From contig JBBPFI010000009.1 of NCBI GenBank assembly GCA_037974965.1, forward strand, positions 434,001-498,000: DNA of 64,000 nucleotides, in the 5' to 3' direction. Under the pieces are notes generated by a model. It was not told the DNA's origin, did no database searches, and saw only the letters and a list, made by a program, of their open reading frames with translations. Numbering within the stretch: position 1 is the first letter of the stretch; each line of letters opens with the position of its first letter. The stretch is from Dacryopinax spathularia (lineage: Eukaryota > Basidiomycota > Dacrymycetes > Dacrymycetales > Dacrymycetaceae). This document shows positions 42,415-54,322 of this stretch, in pieces. The position numbers were made by a program, and so were the translations under genes.

Positions 42415-43715
42415 ATGTTGTTCCTCAGCCTATTCGCCCTTTGGCTCGTGGGCCTCTGCTCCGCCCTTCCTGTGTTGGAAACCCGTTGGTTACGGTATCC
42501 CGTCGCTCCGAGGGTGCTGATCATCTCCATGTTCGCTCCCGAGCAGGATGTCTGGATCGAACCGCTTCAGCTGACAGCGCACAACATCTCGGTTCCTGGG
42601 TTATCTCCGTTGTACCCTGGTGTGCGATGCGATGTCAAAGGATGGATATGCCAGATGACGACTGGAGAAGCCGAGATCAACGCTGCGTCCAGCACGACTG
42701 CGCTGTTCTTCTCGGACCTTTTCGACTTCCGTAAGGCGTACTTCTTGATCGCTGGAATCGGAGGTGGTAACCCGTATCGCGTGACTACGGGCAGTGCGGC
42801 ATACGCACGATTTGCCATCCAGAGCACTTTGGGGTACGAGATGGACATCCGGGAGGCGCCTTCTAACTGGACGACCGGATACTGGTGAGTCTTGAGCGGG
42901 GCCACGTGTGAGAAGGAACCGAGTTTGAGGCAGGGCATTCGGAACCACGGCTCCATTCCAGTATCCAGGTTACAGCAACTGGTACGGTACCGAAGTTTTC
43001 GAGCTGAATACGAACCTCCTGGCGCGAGTGATGGATCTGGTCAAGGACGTCAAGCTGAATGATACCGTCGAAGCTGCAGCCTATCGTAAGCTCGCTGGAA
43101 CTCATGGTCTAACTTGCTCACCTGCGTGACAGGTTCGCAGTGGGACTTTGCACCTGCCAATGCGTATCCTACGATCGTCCAATGCGATGTTACGACCTCT
43201 GACGTCTGGTTCACGGGCACTCTGATGGCAGAAGCAATGGGCAACATCACAAGCGCCTGGACGAACGGAACTGCCAAGTACTGTGCGACAGCAGAGGAAG
43301 ATAACGCAACACTGATGTCTGCATTGCGCGCCACCTTGGCTGGCAGAGTCGACTTTGGGCGGTTCATGCTGCTGCGGACCGTGGTCAACTTCGACCGCCC
43401 ACCGCCCGGATTGACGACATATCAAGCGATTGAAGGCAATCAGCAAGGCTTCGAAATTGGTCTGCAGAACATCTTCATGGCTGGGTGGCCTGTAGTCAAG
43501 GAGGTCGGTTGACCGCCGCATTCTTGGCCAACTGGTCCTAATGCGTGCTTCGTTAGATCACGTATGACTGGAAGAACTGGGAGATGGGCACCACACCTCC
43601 GACGAATAGCAGCACGTACGGCGACGTGCTGGGGGTTTTGCTTGCGAATGGCACTGTGCCCCACGGCGTCGGTACCGACCTCAATACGACCACGGGCAAT
43701 ACCTCTCGCCGTTGA
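42415..43715 (+). CDS. Purine nucleoside permease (NUP family)
   Basis: This is a secreted or membrane-associated member of the fungal NUP family, linked in yeasts to uptake of purine nucleosides. Four exons (42415-42884, 42934-43085, 43133-43503, 43557-43715) give 383 residues. The start chosen opens a clear signal peptide (MLFLSLFALWLVGLCSALP). Family hallmarks are VLIISMFAPEQDVW, PGLSPLYPGVRC, QMTTGEAEINAA, YFLIAGIGGGNP, YGTEVFELN, QCDVTTSDVWFTGT, TAEEDNAT and NFDRPPPG. The exon 1-2 join was selected because it restores TTGYWAFGTTAPFQYPGYS. The 3' end faces the PI 4-kinase gene, about 200 bp away. It looks intact. Confidence 0.9.
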
Positions 43716-43915
43716 GAAGCCTAATAACCCAATGGCTGAATACATATACATTAGCAGCTGTCAGTCTAACACGGGAGGGTATGATGGTACAGATGCGAAA
43801 TTACATTGGGTTATACATGCGGATATACATGATGCGAGTTCCAAGATATGCTTGCGTTGGCTACGTTCCTCCATCCTTGTTGTTCATCACCAGAAAGTCC
43901 AAGGATCCTTCGATT

Positions 43916-46595
43916 TCAGAGTCTCCAACCGCTGTGGCAATTATGAGTCCACCTCCTTACTGGCAGGACACGATATCTCACCTCCCGAATAACAGTCTTC
44001 ACCGCTGGCCTTGTTTCCGACGATCCAAAATCCATACTCCTGGTTCCCCCACCGCTGATAGCGCTGGGTGCATCGCTCACAGCCCTGCGGTGATCACCAT
44101 TCCCGTTTGTAGGTGGCTCCTGGAAAGGATCCTCCTCTTCGAACGCCGGAAGTACATTTACTCCTACGCTCGCTCTTCTTGTTGGCCTCGGTACTGTCTT
44201 GCCTTTCCGCGTCGTCGGACTAGAGGTCGGCGAGGTGGAAGCAGGCAGCGCAAGGTCAGGCGAGCTGTGGAACGCCTCGGGCAGCTGGTAATATCCATCT
44301 TGGCTGCGTCGGCGTCGAGAACCGCTGGCAACAGACGAGCTCTCCATTCCCAGCCTCTCCAAATCGCGCTCGACAGCATCTAGCTTCTCAAGGTGCTCAA
44401 GCACGTCTATTCCGGTCACACCTGAATAACTCCCCGAACGCTCGAACTTGCCGGCGAAGGGCACAGGCCGGATAGGAAGGTCGCTCTGTCGCCGTAAGAG
44501 CCTGGGTGGGAAGTCCATACTCTTTCTCGTAGGCACCGCTTCGCTCATCGTTGCACTCCTATGTCTTCCTTGTCCTCCAAAGGGAAGATGCAGCTTGCCC
44601 GGCGGGGCAGCGAGAGCCATCAAAAGCTCGTCCTTCGTCGCATCTGTGGGGACTTGAACCTCGTCGTCCCATATGAGGACTTTGGTGCGGCGTGTGAGCT
44701 CAAGGGGACCTTCGTCTATATGCTGCAGGCTCTGGACAATGTTCCATCCTTGGCCTTTCATTACTGCCATTTGTCTCTGTGAACCTGTCAGCACCCAAGG
44801 CAGTCCAAAGTGAAGAAGAAAGAGGGAACGCACGTTGAACAGCTTCTCATTAAAGTCCGGGTCAACGGCCATGATTTTCCTTAGCTGGAAGCGAGTTTCA
44901 GCCCACCATTCCGGGCTACTCAAGAGCGGTAACAGCTGTCGTCTTGTCCGTTCACTGAATGGCCGACCAATAATCGCAACAGGGAGGAAGAGCCAGCCGT
45001 AGGGATAACTCCGCCAGCCGCGCGGGTGCTGGTGAGGGAACGATAGAGAGTTGTCGATAGCGGCGATGTGCATATGTGGGCGGGCGGTGTACGGCTCGGG
45101 CTTGCCGGACGAAGAGGGTTTCGGGCTGCTGTTGGGGTTCGGAGAGCTGTCTGCGCCGAAAGCGGCGGCTTGGCGCATTTGTGGGGTGGAGCCGGGTGTG
45201 CTGTTGGTCATCTTCATCGGAAGCTGAGGACCCGTGTAGCGCGAAGGTGCAATATCAATGATATCCTTCTCGTGGTCCGCCTCGCAATACTTGATCATCT
45301 GCACATTCTTTCAGCGACGTCCTGAATGCTCTGTTGAAAAAAACCCACGAAATTGTCCAGGCCGCGATCCGTGTTCCGCATCAGATAGTCGAGTACCACG
45401 AGCCGCTCCAGCTCTTCCTGAAAGCTCGCCACATTCTCCTGCGTCCAGGCAAAACCGTTCTCTCCCTGCTCCTCCCTTGGTTGGAAACCCTTGCTTTGCT
45501 CCTCCGCCCACTCTTCGCTCTCCATCTCCTCCAGATTACCAGCTCGCCCGCATATGAGACCCATCGCACTCCAAAACCGCTTGCTCATCATCCCAGTTCG
45601 ATGTGCTTCGTAGTCGTAGCTCTCGCCGAGCGGGTGAAGACGGAAGAAATCCGAGGCATCACGAAACCCGTGCATGAATGTTTGGAGACTGCCGATTTTC
45701 GGAGGAAGGGGTTTGCCCGTCCGGCGATACGCGGACCGATCCATCCAATCATAGAAGAAAGAGGGACTGCTGAGTGACGCAAGGCCGGTTTGGGGAACGA
45801 TGTATAGCTCGAGTCGCTCGTCCAGGAGGCAGGCTGCAGCTTCGGAGATATACGACAGGTTGGGAATTAGGCTGTCGAGATGACCACGTCATGAATACCA
45901 TAGATCACTATACGCAGAGCCAAACAGGACGCACCAAGCCCTTCCCCAGCCGATCCACCAGAAGAAATTCCGATGCAACCACTTGATTAGCTTGGGGTTC
46001 ATCTTGCCGTACGGTTCCTCATCCTTCGGCTTGAAGACACCGACAGTCTTGACTTCGCCGTCAACCTTGGCTCGGGCAAAGTAAGACCCAGACGATCCCT
46101 TGGAGATCATCTTGGGGTGGATTCCCTCGTCGATGGCTTCCTTGACCGACTCCACGAGCCTGGATGCTGGTCAGCCTCGCTCTTGACTTGGTCGCTCACC
46201 GGACGGCCCAGAGTGCAGACCAGGAGAAGAAAGACGCACGCATCGAAGTCAGCCTTCGTCTTCACAGGTCCATGGTCGAGCGTCTTCCTTGGTTCCTCCC
46301 TCCAAGGCTGAACCTCTACACGCCCAAACACGCTGAACGCGATCTCCCTCTTCTCGCCCTCGACAGCTCCAGCACCCAACCGACGAGGCCGCTTCATTCG
46401 CTGACCAACTGCGTCAGTCCATCGTTTGAAAGAAGTATCGAGCGCCGTAAGGTTGATGGCTAGCTTGCGAGGTGTGAGGGGCGATGTTGGCTCGGAACGG
46501 GTCGCGGGTTGCTGGTGAGAAGCAGACCCAGGAATGGATATTCCCGCCTCTGCATCCTCTATAGATTGAGCAAGCCGCTGATATTCGGCCGGCAT
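43916..46595 (-). CDS. LSB6: Type II phosphatidylinositol 4-kinase (LSB6-like)
   Basis: This enzyme phosphorylates phosphatidylinositol to PI4P on Golgi, endosomal and vacuolar membranes. Exons 46595-46240, 46159-45935, 45871-45349, 45298-44834 and 44776-43916 give 809 residues. The ATP-binding loop is GSSGSYFARAK (near residue 140), followed by KPKDEEPYGKMNPK. The catalytic region DRGLDNFMIKYC is restored by removing the 45299-45348 intron, and the metal-binding IDNSLSFPHQHP lies further on. The C-terminal ~250 residues are Ser/Pro-rich and unconserved, so the 3' end is less certain. The chosen start MPAEYQRLAQS is shared with the pseudogene copy at 36349. It is divergent from FunK1 copy D and convergent with the permease. 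It appears intact. Confidence 0.9.
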
Positions 46596-46897
46596 AGCTA
46601 CCGTGTTGTACTCGAACAAGAACGCATGTGGTTGTTTGACAGGTCAATTGGTTGTGAGAGGAAGGAGAGGGGAAAGGCGTCGTCGTTGACGGGAACGTGC
46701 CATCGCACTGCGTAACGGCAGGGGTCCGCGCGGTGGTACTCTAACTCACTGCTGCTAGTTCCATTGCTAGTCTATGCCTTCTCAGTGAACAGTCCACTCT
46801 GCAATACGCTGACCTACCATGGACGGCAATAAGACTGGAGGACGAGACGTGTGTAATCTATCTCCGTTTCACATCTGAACTCGTTCTCGACCTCATC

Positions 46898-47882
46898 TTG
46901 AGGAAAGCGGCGTCCGGACTGCGGAGCGGCCAACAGTGCAGTTCGATGGGAACCGTCGGCGGAGGAAGCAAGTTGGTAGATAACGGCACTGGGAGCGAAA
47001 TTCACTCCTCTGATGCTTTACCCACCCCTGCCATCCGAGATCGGATTCGCTACAGGACCGTGATGGAAGACGTTGGCAGCCCGCTTTATGAAGCCGAGCG
47101 GATGGACGTAGGTTTCCTCGCTCTGGCTGACATTGTCCATGGTAAGCAGCCCGACTGCCATGGCCTCATCCGAATGGCTAACGCATGTCCAGGCTGTAGG
47201 CTAATGAGCTGGACTGGGTATAATCACCGAGGCCTGTCGGGCGACAGCATCCTGGTCGATGAAGTGAAGAAGATAAGCCACCTCGGCGACCTTGAGTTCG
47301 CCGCGAAATATGGGAGTAGTGAGATTGGGCACAATCCACGAAGCGTACGTCATCGCTGGCATACGCTCTTCTTCTATTGACCTACTGCTATTAGAAAGAT
47401 CCGCGTTCGTGGCAATCGAGGTCGGGCGCCAGAAGTACTGTTTCCTACCGCGTCAAGACCCCCAGAAGGAAGACCGAGCGTCTCCGCCTCCATTCCGATA
47501 TGACGGCCACGACCTCGAGTCCGTCTTCTGGATCGCGATCTGCCTGTTGCACAGTTCACTTATCTTCGAAAAGCACGACCTCTCGATTCAAGGTGCCGAG
47601 GCAGTAGCTGAGCAGGTCAATATACGATTCGAACAGCGAGAATATCTTTTCGATTGGAGCACGCGGAATGAGCTCTTCCCCTTGGAATATCACCTGAGGG
47701 AGACGATCAAAAATGATCTGGGCAATGAGGCGCACATCGAAAGCGCCGTCCGATACGTTTGGCAAATGGAGGCAGCCCTCAAACAGGCCTCCTGCGAATT
47801 TCAGAAAACGCTCAGGCACGCAGATGGTCTGCAGCCCGATACGGCCTTTAACGGACTGTATGATTTCTTCGACAAAAATTGA
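46898..47882 (+). pseudogene. Truncated FunK1 kinase, copy D
   Basis: This is the C-terminal half of a FunK1 kinase in at least three blocks: up to RYRTVMEDVGSPLYEAERMD and FLALADIVHG (about 47141), CRLMSWTGYNHRGLSGDSILVDE to about 47343, and FVAIEVGRQKYCFLP to 47882. The catalytic Asp is replaced (HRG), the Asn position is altered (GDSI), and the N-terminal half is absent. It is divergent from the PI 4-kinase gene, with about 300 bp between them. It is a pseudogene or a pseudokinase fragment. Confidence 0.72.
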
Positions 47883-49381
47883 GCAATTTGAGCGACTTGT
47901 TCACGGGCAAGACATTCGTTCGTATCGATCAACCTCAGTAATCTCGTGAGGGCGACGGGACGGATACTGGACAACCCGAGGAATTTCAGGAGCAACTTGC
48001 GATTGCAACCGAATCGAGCTCGCAACCAGTTGTACAGACCTATGGTACCTGCAGAGCGACTCAGGATTCGTTGTAGCGTGGCTGGCGCCCTTGTAAGCCA
48101 TGTGCTATGGCTCCTCGTCCGGTAATCCTGCTGTAAGAAGACCCAATGTAGCAGGGGGTGCACGTCGTGGACCACACGGCCTTCTGGGTCCTGGACTCCT
48201 GCGTCCCCTAGTCCTACGCGTTTGAAGTTTCTTCCACGGTGTGGCCACAGAGCGCGAACGTTGTCTCCACAGACGTGTCGTTCTATCATTGCTCTTGTTT
48301 GTCCGTCGAAGCGAATACCCGTTCGAATGTTACGTCAACAGCGTGACAGCACATCGGCGGCCGGGGTTCGCTAACCCACTAGATCTACATTTAGCTTGAT
48401 GTCCAGTCACCATGCCTTACAACGGGACGAGACGAAAACAACAGTGGTCAGCGCTCGCCTCGCATCGACATCGGTATCACTCGTGCTCAGGTGCCGAGGG
48501 TGTCTAGCCGACTAGACAACCTCGTAAACGCCTTGCAGACACATGTCGCTCTGATGCCTAACACGTAGCTGCACCCAACTGGCACCATGTGATTCGCGAT
48601 GCGCTGCGGAGCATTCCCTCATTGGGTGACACAAGCATCGCAATGGCCTTTGTGATTGACAGCGGCTCGATAGCTACCATCAGACACTAACGAAGCCGAT
48701 AAGATACCCATTCCTAGAGGCGCCGACAGGGAGGACAATAACTGAAACGAATGGCCGCTCAAGCCCCTTGTTGGTACGGCGCCTTCAGGGAGCGTTCATG
48801 CCAGCTCTGAAGTTGGCGCCAACGATATCGCCTATCGCATGCTTCGACCTACAAAGGCCGCGCAGTATGGAGCTCCCTGGGCGGCAACTCTTGTTGAGTG
48901 ACCATACCCTGTATTTTGTGCTGTAGTTGCGTTTGGTGCGTTTTGGGACCGGACGATCGAAGGGCTGTCATGACAACACGTGGTGCCTGATTTCGATCAC
49001 ATGCCGTGGCGGTGCAACTCGACGCGTCTCCGAGTCAAGTCTTTGTGGACGCGTAATGTCGCCTCCTTTTCAATCTCTCCGCCTTTTGCTTTTATCGCGT
49101 TTCAGGGCCAGGCTACAGAGCTCTGGTGGTTGACGCCTATTGTAGTGTTGGTCACGGTTTCTCTGCGCACTTGCCAACGAATCTTGTCAGCTCTTGTTTT
49201 CTCTACCGGTATCGAATCTGCGAGACCAAAGACCGCATGGGCCTTGAACCTCGAACAGGCCCGTTCACCTGGTCTGCCTCTTCACAGCAAGGCCGTGTGT
49301 CAAGCCGCTCTGGGATATAAAAGGGTGATCGAAATCGGTGCGTACTCCCAACTTTCTCCCATTCCAATCTGCGTACTCAAT
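47883..49381. other. Intergenic region, right part duplicated upstream of FunK1 copies A and E
   Basis: From about 48720 to 49381 it matches the reverse complement of 13930-14636. Around 48580-48690 lies a sequence resembling the copia insertion site without the element. No gene, RNA or further repeat was recognised in 47883-48580. Confidence 0.55.
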
Positions 49382-52208
49382 ATGGCCGATCCACTCAAGA
49401 CACCTCCCCCCAAGAACTCCCGCCTCAGTGAACCTCCTACGACGGGCCAACAGGCGAAACTCAGCGGCAGCAAGGAGTATAACACCACTGGAGATATCAA
49501 CAAGGCGCGAGAACTGACGTTGAAGGAGGTCGGCGTCTCCATCTTATCGCTAGAGCGCATGGATCGCATATATGCGCTACCCGAATGGCTCGAACAGCGG
49601 CTCAGGGAGTTGAATCCGGACGAGGCCCTCTCGGGCGAGGCATGGCAAAACCTGCTCACCTACTTCACCGAGGACGGAAAGACGAAATCAAACACCCACG
49701 AAGATACCATCTACAACCAACTGATCGCGCTGCACGAGCACGTGGTCGCCGAGTGCACCAAGTCAGGAGGAGGAACCGGACACGCGGCCGCTCGGACGTA
49801 CGTGAGCAGGCCCAGGCAGACGCCAAAATCTGAGAACAAGCGCAACGCCAGTAAGCCGGACGGGGTGATGTCCTCAACCTCCGCGAGCGTGGTGGATGCG
49901 AGCGAGGGAGCGGAGACAGCGCCGGCCACCCCTGCGCCTGACGCGGATGAGGAGCCCGCCAAGGGAGGTGCTGCGACGTTGGGACGGCCTGCGTCTGCCG
50001 TGGACGCGGATCCCGCCGAGGGTGTAGCCGCTACGTCGGCGAATGCCGATCTGGATCCGACGAAGAACCCAAGCCAGGCGGACGATAGTGCACCGGAGAA
50101 CGACCGCGGCGCGGCTTCACAAGCGGTGGCAGGGCAGGCGCAGGATGGAACGCCTCCGGTCCCTGAGGAAGAACGGACGCTGGTGAGCCGCGAGACGTCG
50201 GCCGAGGAGAATGACTATTCTTGGCGGTATATCATGGCCGCATTCGAGTTCAAAAAGGAGAACGAGAAGAATTTTCAGAAAACCATGGGCCTCCAGGTGA
50301 GCAGACACAGGACTCGCGGACGTCAGCACGTGCTAAGCAGTATCACAGAACGCGAGACAGCAGGTCTGGAATCTTCAGCATATGCTTTGGGAGAATATTG
50401 ATCGGCGGTACTCCCTTGGCATGACGATCGAGGGCGTCGAAGCCCGATTATGGCTGCTGTGCCGCTCGGCCGTGTGCGCTAGCACACCTTTCAGGATCGA
50501 CAAGGCGAGTCAAGTAGGGTAGAAGGTGCGGGGATGTTGCTGACATGTCTGGCAGGACCGTATGAGGCTGTTCCGCGCGCTCGCATTCTTTGCCTTTGCG
50601 GACGACGTTGCGCTCGGTCGCGATCCTACCATGAAGAGAATGGCGGATGAAACCTTCAAAGTTGTTGTCGACAAGCAGCTCTACCATATCAAGGGGAAGC
50701 CATTGGCGGATCTTCGAGCTCGAGCGCCGATCGGAAGTGGCTGTCGCGTGTATCTCGCATCGCGGGTGAACAAGGATGTCAGCCAGGCCTTGCCCGATGT
50801 TACATACGAGGAGGGAGAAAAGGTGGTGATCAAAGATGTATGGCGAGACATGCACCGAGCTTCCGAACATCAAGTGTACACTGCAGTGATGGATGCGATC
50901 TCGGAAGTGCTCAAGCAACGGAAGCTGCCCGAGAATGGCTATCGCAGTGCCATCGAATACTTTGTGCGCATCAGCAAGAGTGAGGAAATCATGGCTCGAA
51001 CCGACGTTCGGGACGATACGGAGACCATCTTGGGAGGTCCAGGATTGAAACCGATTCAGTTTCTGAAACCACCAGCGTCGGCGAGGGGTCTGGTGAAGGA
51101 CGATCGACTAGGGGTAATCATGCAGACGAGCGGAGGAATGTCGATGGACGTCGAGTCGAGCACAGCTGACGTGTTCACAACCGGTGCTTCTCCGACTTCC
51201 CGGATCTTTTATCGCGTCCATTACAGGACGGTGATGGAGAACATAGGCACGCCTTTGCACAAGGTCGAGAGGCTGGATACCGCCTTCCTCGCTTTGGCTG
51301 ACGTCGTCCATGGTAAGCCTTTCGCCCCATGTTTCCCACCGAGAGACTGATCGGTATTTAGCCTGTCGGCTCATGTGCTGGGCTGAATACAACCACCGCG
51401 ACTTGTCCCCCGGGAACATCATCGTTGATGAGACGACGAGGTGCGGTCGCCTCGGTGACTTGGAGTTTGCGAAGAAGTATGGGAGCAGTGGAGATGGGCA
51501 CAATCCGCGGACCGTAAGTCTCATGAAGCTCCAACTTCGTTGATACGAGCCGACCGCGTTTAGGGGACGCCTGAATTCATGGCTATCGAGGTTGGCCGAG
51601 GCGGCGTGTATGCGTTCACGCGGGGTCCGCTTTTGCCAGGGGATCAGAAAATGCCTCCATTCCGGCACAATGCTGGGCACGACCTGGAGTCTATCTTCTG
51701 GATTGCTATCTATCTCCTATACAGTTCACTCGTGTTTGACCTCGACGACCCGTCCATGCAATACGAAGAAGCCGTGAATGTGAAGAGCCAGGCAAGAGCG
51801 GGGCAACGAACATCTCTTTTCAACTGGAACACACGACAAGCGATCTTCACTTCCGAGTATGAACTCTTCACACGGATCGGGCAGGACTTGGAAGGGGACA
51901 CCACTCTGCTGACAGCCATGGCGAAGATGCGAGACCTGCATTCCGACCTAAAGGACGCATATCGTGCGTTCGAGAAGCGTCTCCTTGGCACGAACGGCAT
52001 TCAGCCCAACACTCCCTTTCACGAGCTATACGACTCCTTCGAACGGAGCTTCAAGGCCATCAGCGAGCTCCTCAAGGACAAGCAGTTCGTGCGCATCGAC
52101 GAACGAGTGCCGGCGGAAGAAGGCCAGGGCGATACCGCGACGCGGGCGCGCAACAAACGGCAGAAGCTGGTTCCGGTCGCAAGTGGGTCGAAGTCGGCCC
52201 AGCGGTAA
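49382..52208 (+). CDS. FunK1 fungal-type protein kinase, complete copy E
   Basis: Five exons (49382-50296, 50349-50504, 50556-51312, 51362-51513, 51564-52208) give 874 residues. Exons 2-5 have exactly the same lengths as those of copy A (156, 757, 152, 645 bp), and intron 2 again has the rare GC donor (GCGAGT). The catalytic loop YNHRDLSPGNIIVDE is intact, followed by GDLEFAKKYG and EFMAIEVGRGGVYAF. The N-terminal ~300 residues show the same helical plus acidic linker plan as copy A. The C-terminal exon resembles copy C more than copy A. Divergence between A and E is modest and keeps the frame, so both are probably expressed genes. Targets of FunK1 kinases are not known. Confidence 0.9.
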
Positions 52209-53079
52209 TGCATTTCTACGTACATATATCTGAAGCAGCAGTCATACCCAACATCGATATACCGTTGATGATGTATCTTGCCATTCTTACGCTATGGTTC
52301 ATCTTGGGACGTATGTGTCGGTCGAGAGTAGAACGTCAAGGTTATCTCCTCGCGGTGACGTACCCTTGGGCTACCACCCTGCCGCTTTGCGCCGAGACTG
52401 GTCCGCTTCTTGCCCTGGAAGGGCGCTTTCCCATGCATAGTCTAAGAATAGGAGCGTGTCAGCACTTTTCAAGCAGTGTCGGACCTCCTATGTCGGTCCC
52501 TGCTCTTCCCGGTCTGCAGTAGAGGAATGACGTCGCCAAACTGCAGCGCGCAGAAAGTAAGTATAGCAAGAGTCATTTGTCTTTTGACAATGCAGTGCCC
52601 AACTTGCCAACAAAACTCAATACTGTGGCAACCTTACTAAGGGACGCCCGATGCGGCCGAGCAATTCCGCCCGATTCGGTCCAGACCCTTGGGCCGATGA
52701 CGTCACAGCATCATATGAAAATAGAAGAATCGGCCGGAATGCATCGGGCAACGCTTCCGCCCTTCCCGTTCACCGTTCACCGAGTGTCACTACTTTTCAG
52801 TAAGCGCCCGTTTGCTGTTACCGCATTAGTTCCTGGTCCTCCTACTCTCTCCGAGGCTGAGGAGGATGACAATGACGACGTATGTGCATGCTTCGTCCCG
52901 GACTGAGGTTTCGTTCCTGTTGCTGGCGGGCTGTGCTCGCGACTAGTTGCGGCTTGAAAATGGTTCATAAAAGGTGAGGTTTCGCCGCTGGTCTTCACCC
53001 CAGCAATCGGCCTTGCGCCAACCCCCCAACAACCCCCAACCCAACTTCAACTACACCAACCGCCTACCTACCAGCAAAA
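52209..53079. other. Intergenic region and promoter of opsin-related gene 1
   Basis: Apart from a TATA-like ATAAAAG at 52967-52973 no repeat, RNA or conserved site was recognised. The 3' part is the upstream region of the gene at 53080. Confidence 0.4.
52967..52973 (+). promoter_or_regulatory. TATA box of opsin-related gene 1
   Basis: ATAAAAG lies 107 bp before the start codon. Confidence 0.5.
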
Positions 53080-53904
53080 ATGTCCGGCAACCAAGCCCTC
53101 GAGATCAACCCGCCCAACGCGGCCATATCCATCAACACCGCCGGGTCCGACTGGCTCTGGGCGGCCTTCGCGATTTTCCTCGTCTCCGACCTGGGCGCGA
53201 TCGCCTGGCTATGGGCCCGCCCAGCTACGCAGAGAGTCCTACACCTCCTACCCATCATAATCCTCTCCATCTCCTCCCTCGTATATTTCAGCATGGCCGC
53301 CGACCTCGGCTCGACACCCATCACGGCGGAGTTCTATGGAGCGCACCACCAGACCTACGCCGGCGAGCCCGCAACCCGGGCGATCTGGTACGTGCGGTAT
53401 ATCGGCTGGGTGCTCACCATGCCCCTCCTAACACTCCAACTCCTGCTCACGACGGGCATGTCGGCAACCGAAGTCTCCTCAACCCTTTTCATGCAACTCG
53501 TCGCTTTCGTCTCACTCCTCGTCGGAGCGCTGGTTTCATCAACTTACAAATGGGGCTACTTCACTTTCGGCACGGCCGCCCTTCTCTACGTGGTCGTCAG
53601 CCTCCTGCACCCTGCACGGCTTGCCGCCGGTCAGTTGGGAGCAGACATCTACAACCCATTCATCCGTTCCGCCGCATTCTTCTCATTTCTCCTCCTCCTT
53701 TACCCACTAGCGTGGGGACTCGCAGAAGGCGGGAACGTGATCACCAGTGATGGCGAAATGGTCTTCTACGGTGTGCTGGATGTGCTGATCCAGCCTGTGT
53801 TCCTGGGCGTGTTCTTGGCCCAGGTGGGGAAGATCGACGTGGCGAGATTCGGGTTTGCGCCGAGGCATGTGGTGGTGGATGAGAAGCTGCCTACTACGGC
53901 CTAA
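53080..53904 (+). CDS. HSP30/YRO2-type opsin-related membrane protein 1
   Basis: An intronless gene for a 274-residue seven-helix membrane protein of the microbial rhodopsin fold, in the non-photoactive fungal opsin-related (Hsp30/Yro2/Mrh1) group. Family sequence includes DLGSTPITAEFYGAHHQTYAGE and RAIWYVRYIGWVLTMPLL. By alignment with bacteriorhodopsin the proton acceptor Asp is Gly109, the donor Asp is Gln120, and the retinal-binding Lys in helix G is Gln238 (FYGVLDVLIQPVF). It therefore cannot bind retinal as a Schiff base or pump protons. Known relatives sit in the plasma membrane and are induced by heat, ethanol or acid stress. Three paralogues lie within 11 kb. Confidence 0.9.
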   Translation: MSGNQALEINPPNAAISINTAGSDWLWAAFAIFLVSDLGAIAWLWARPATQRVLHLLPIIILSISSLVYFSMAADLGSTPITAEFYGAHHQTYAGEPATRAIWYVRYIGWVLTMPLLTLQLLLTTGMSATEVSSTLFMQLVAFVSLLVGALVSSTYKWGYFTFGTAALLYVVVSLLHPARLAAGQLGADIYNPFIRSAAFFSFLLLLYPLAWGLAEGGNVITSDGEMVFYGVLDVLIQPVFLGVFLAQVGKIDVARFGFAPRHVVVDEKLPTTA

Positions 53905-54081
53905 AGCAGTTCGGCTATACCCCTGCTTGATATCATGACCATAATACCCTTTTTACGAACTCTCATAGACTCATGTTTACCATATTAATCAGTTAATAAT
54001 GCCTAAATAATCCAATTCACCTAATGTTACTTTACGCCGAGGAAATGGTTATCGAATGTGCCTTCGTGGCCGTTACAGTGT

Positions 54082-54095
54082 CCCCCCCCCCCCCC
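54082..54095 (+). repeat. Poly-C tract
   Basis: Fourteen consecutive C lie between two genes. Length may be unreliable in sequencing. Confidence 0.8.
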
Positions 54096-54322
54096 GCGCC
54101 CCTGGGCAAGTCTGGCAAGGTAACCCTACGACTCAAGAAGCGAGTCGTAGCCGTCCAGTCTCAAATGTCCATAGATAGCGCTAGGCCAGGTTGATCGATG
54201 CACGTCTTCATCGGAAGCTCTCAAATGTTTCAAGTATAATGATGCATTGATCAGACTAATGCTTATAACTACATATATGCGAGCGAGAAAACGAAACTAC
54301 ATAGTTGAAGATAAACTAAATG

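Noticed and set aside
53080-53904. Light-driven proton pump or sensory rhodopsin
   Set aside because: The fold fits, but the Schiff-base Lys and both proton-relay Asp residues are replaced.
54082-54095. Poly-C tract as a functional element
   Set aside because: It is a simple homopolymer in an intergenic region; length may be a sequencing artefact.
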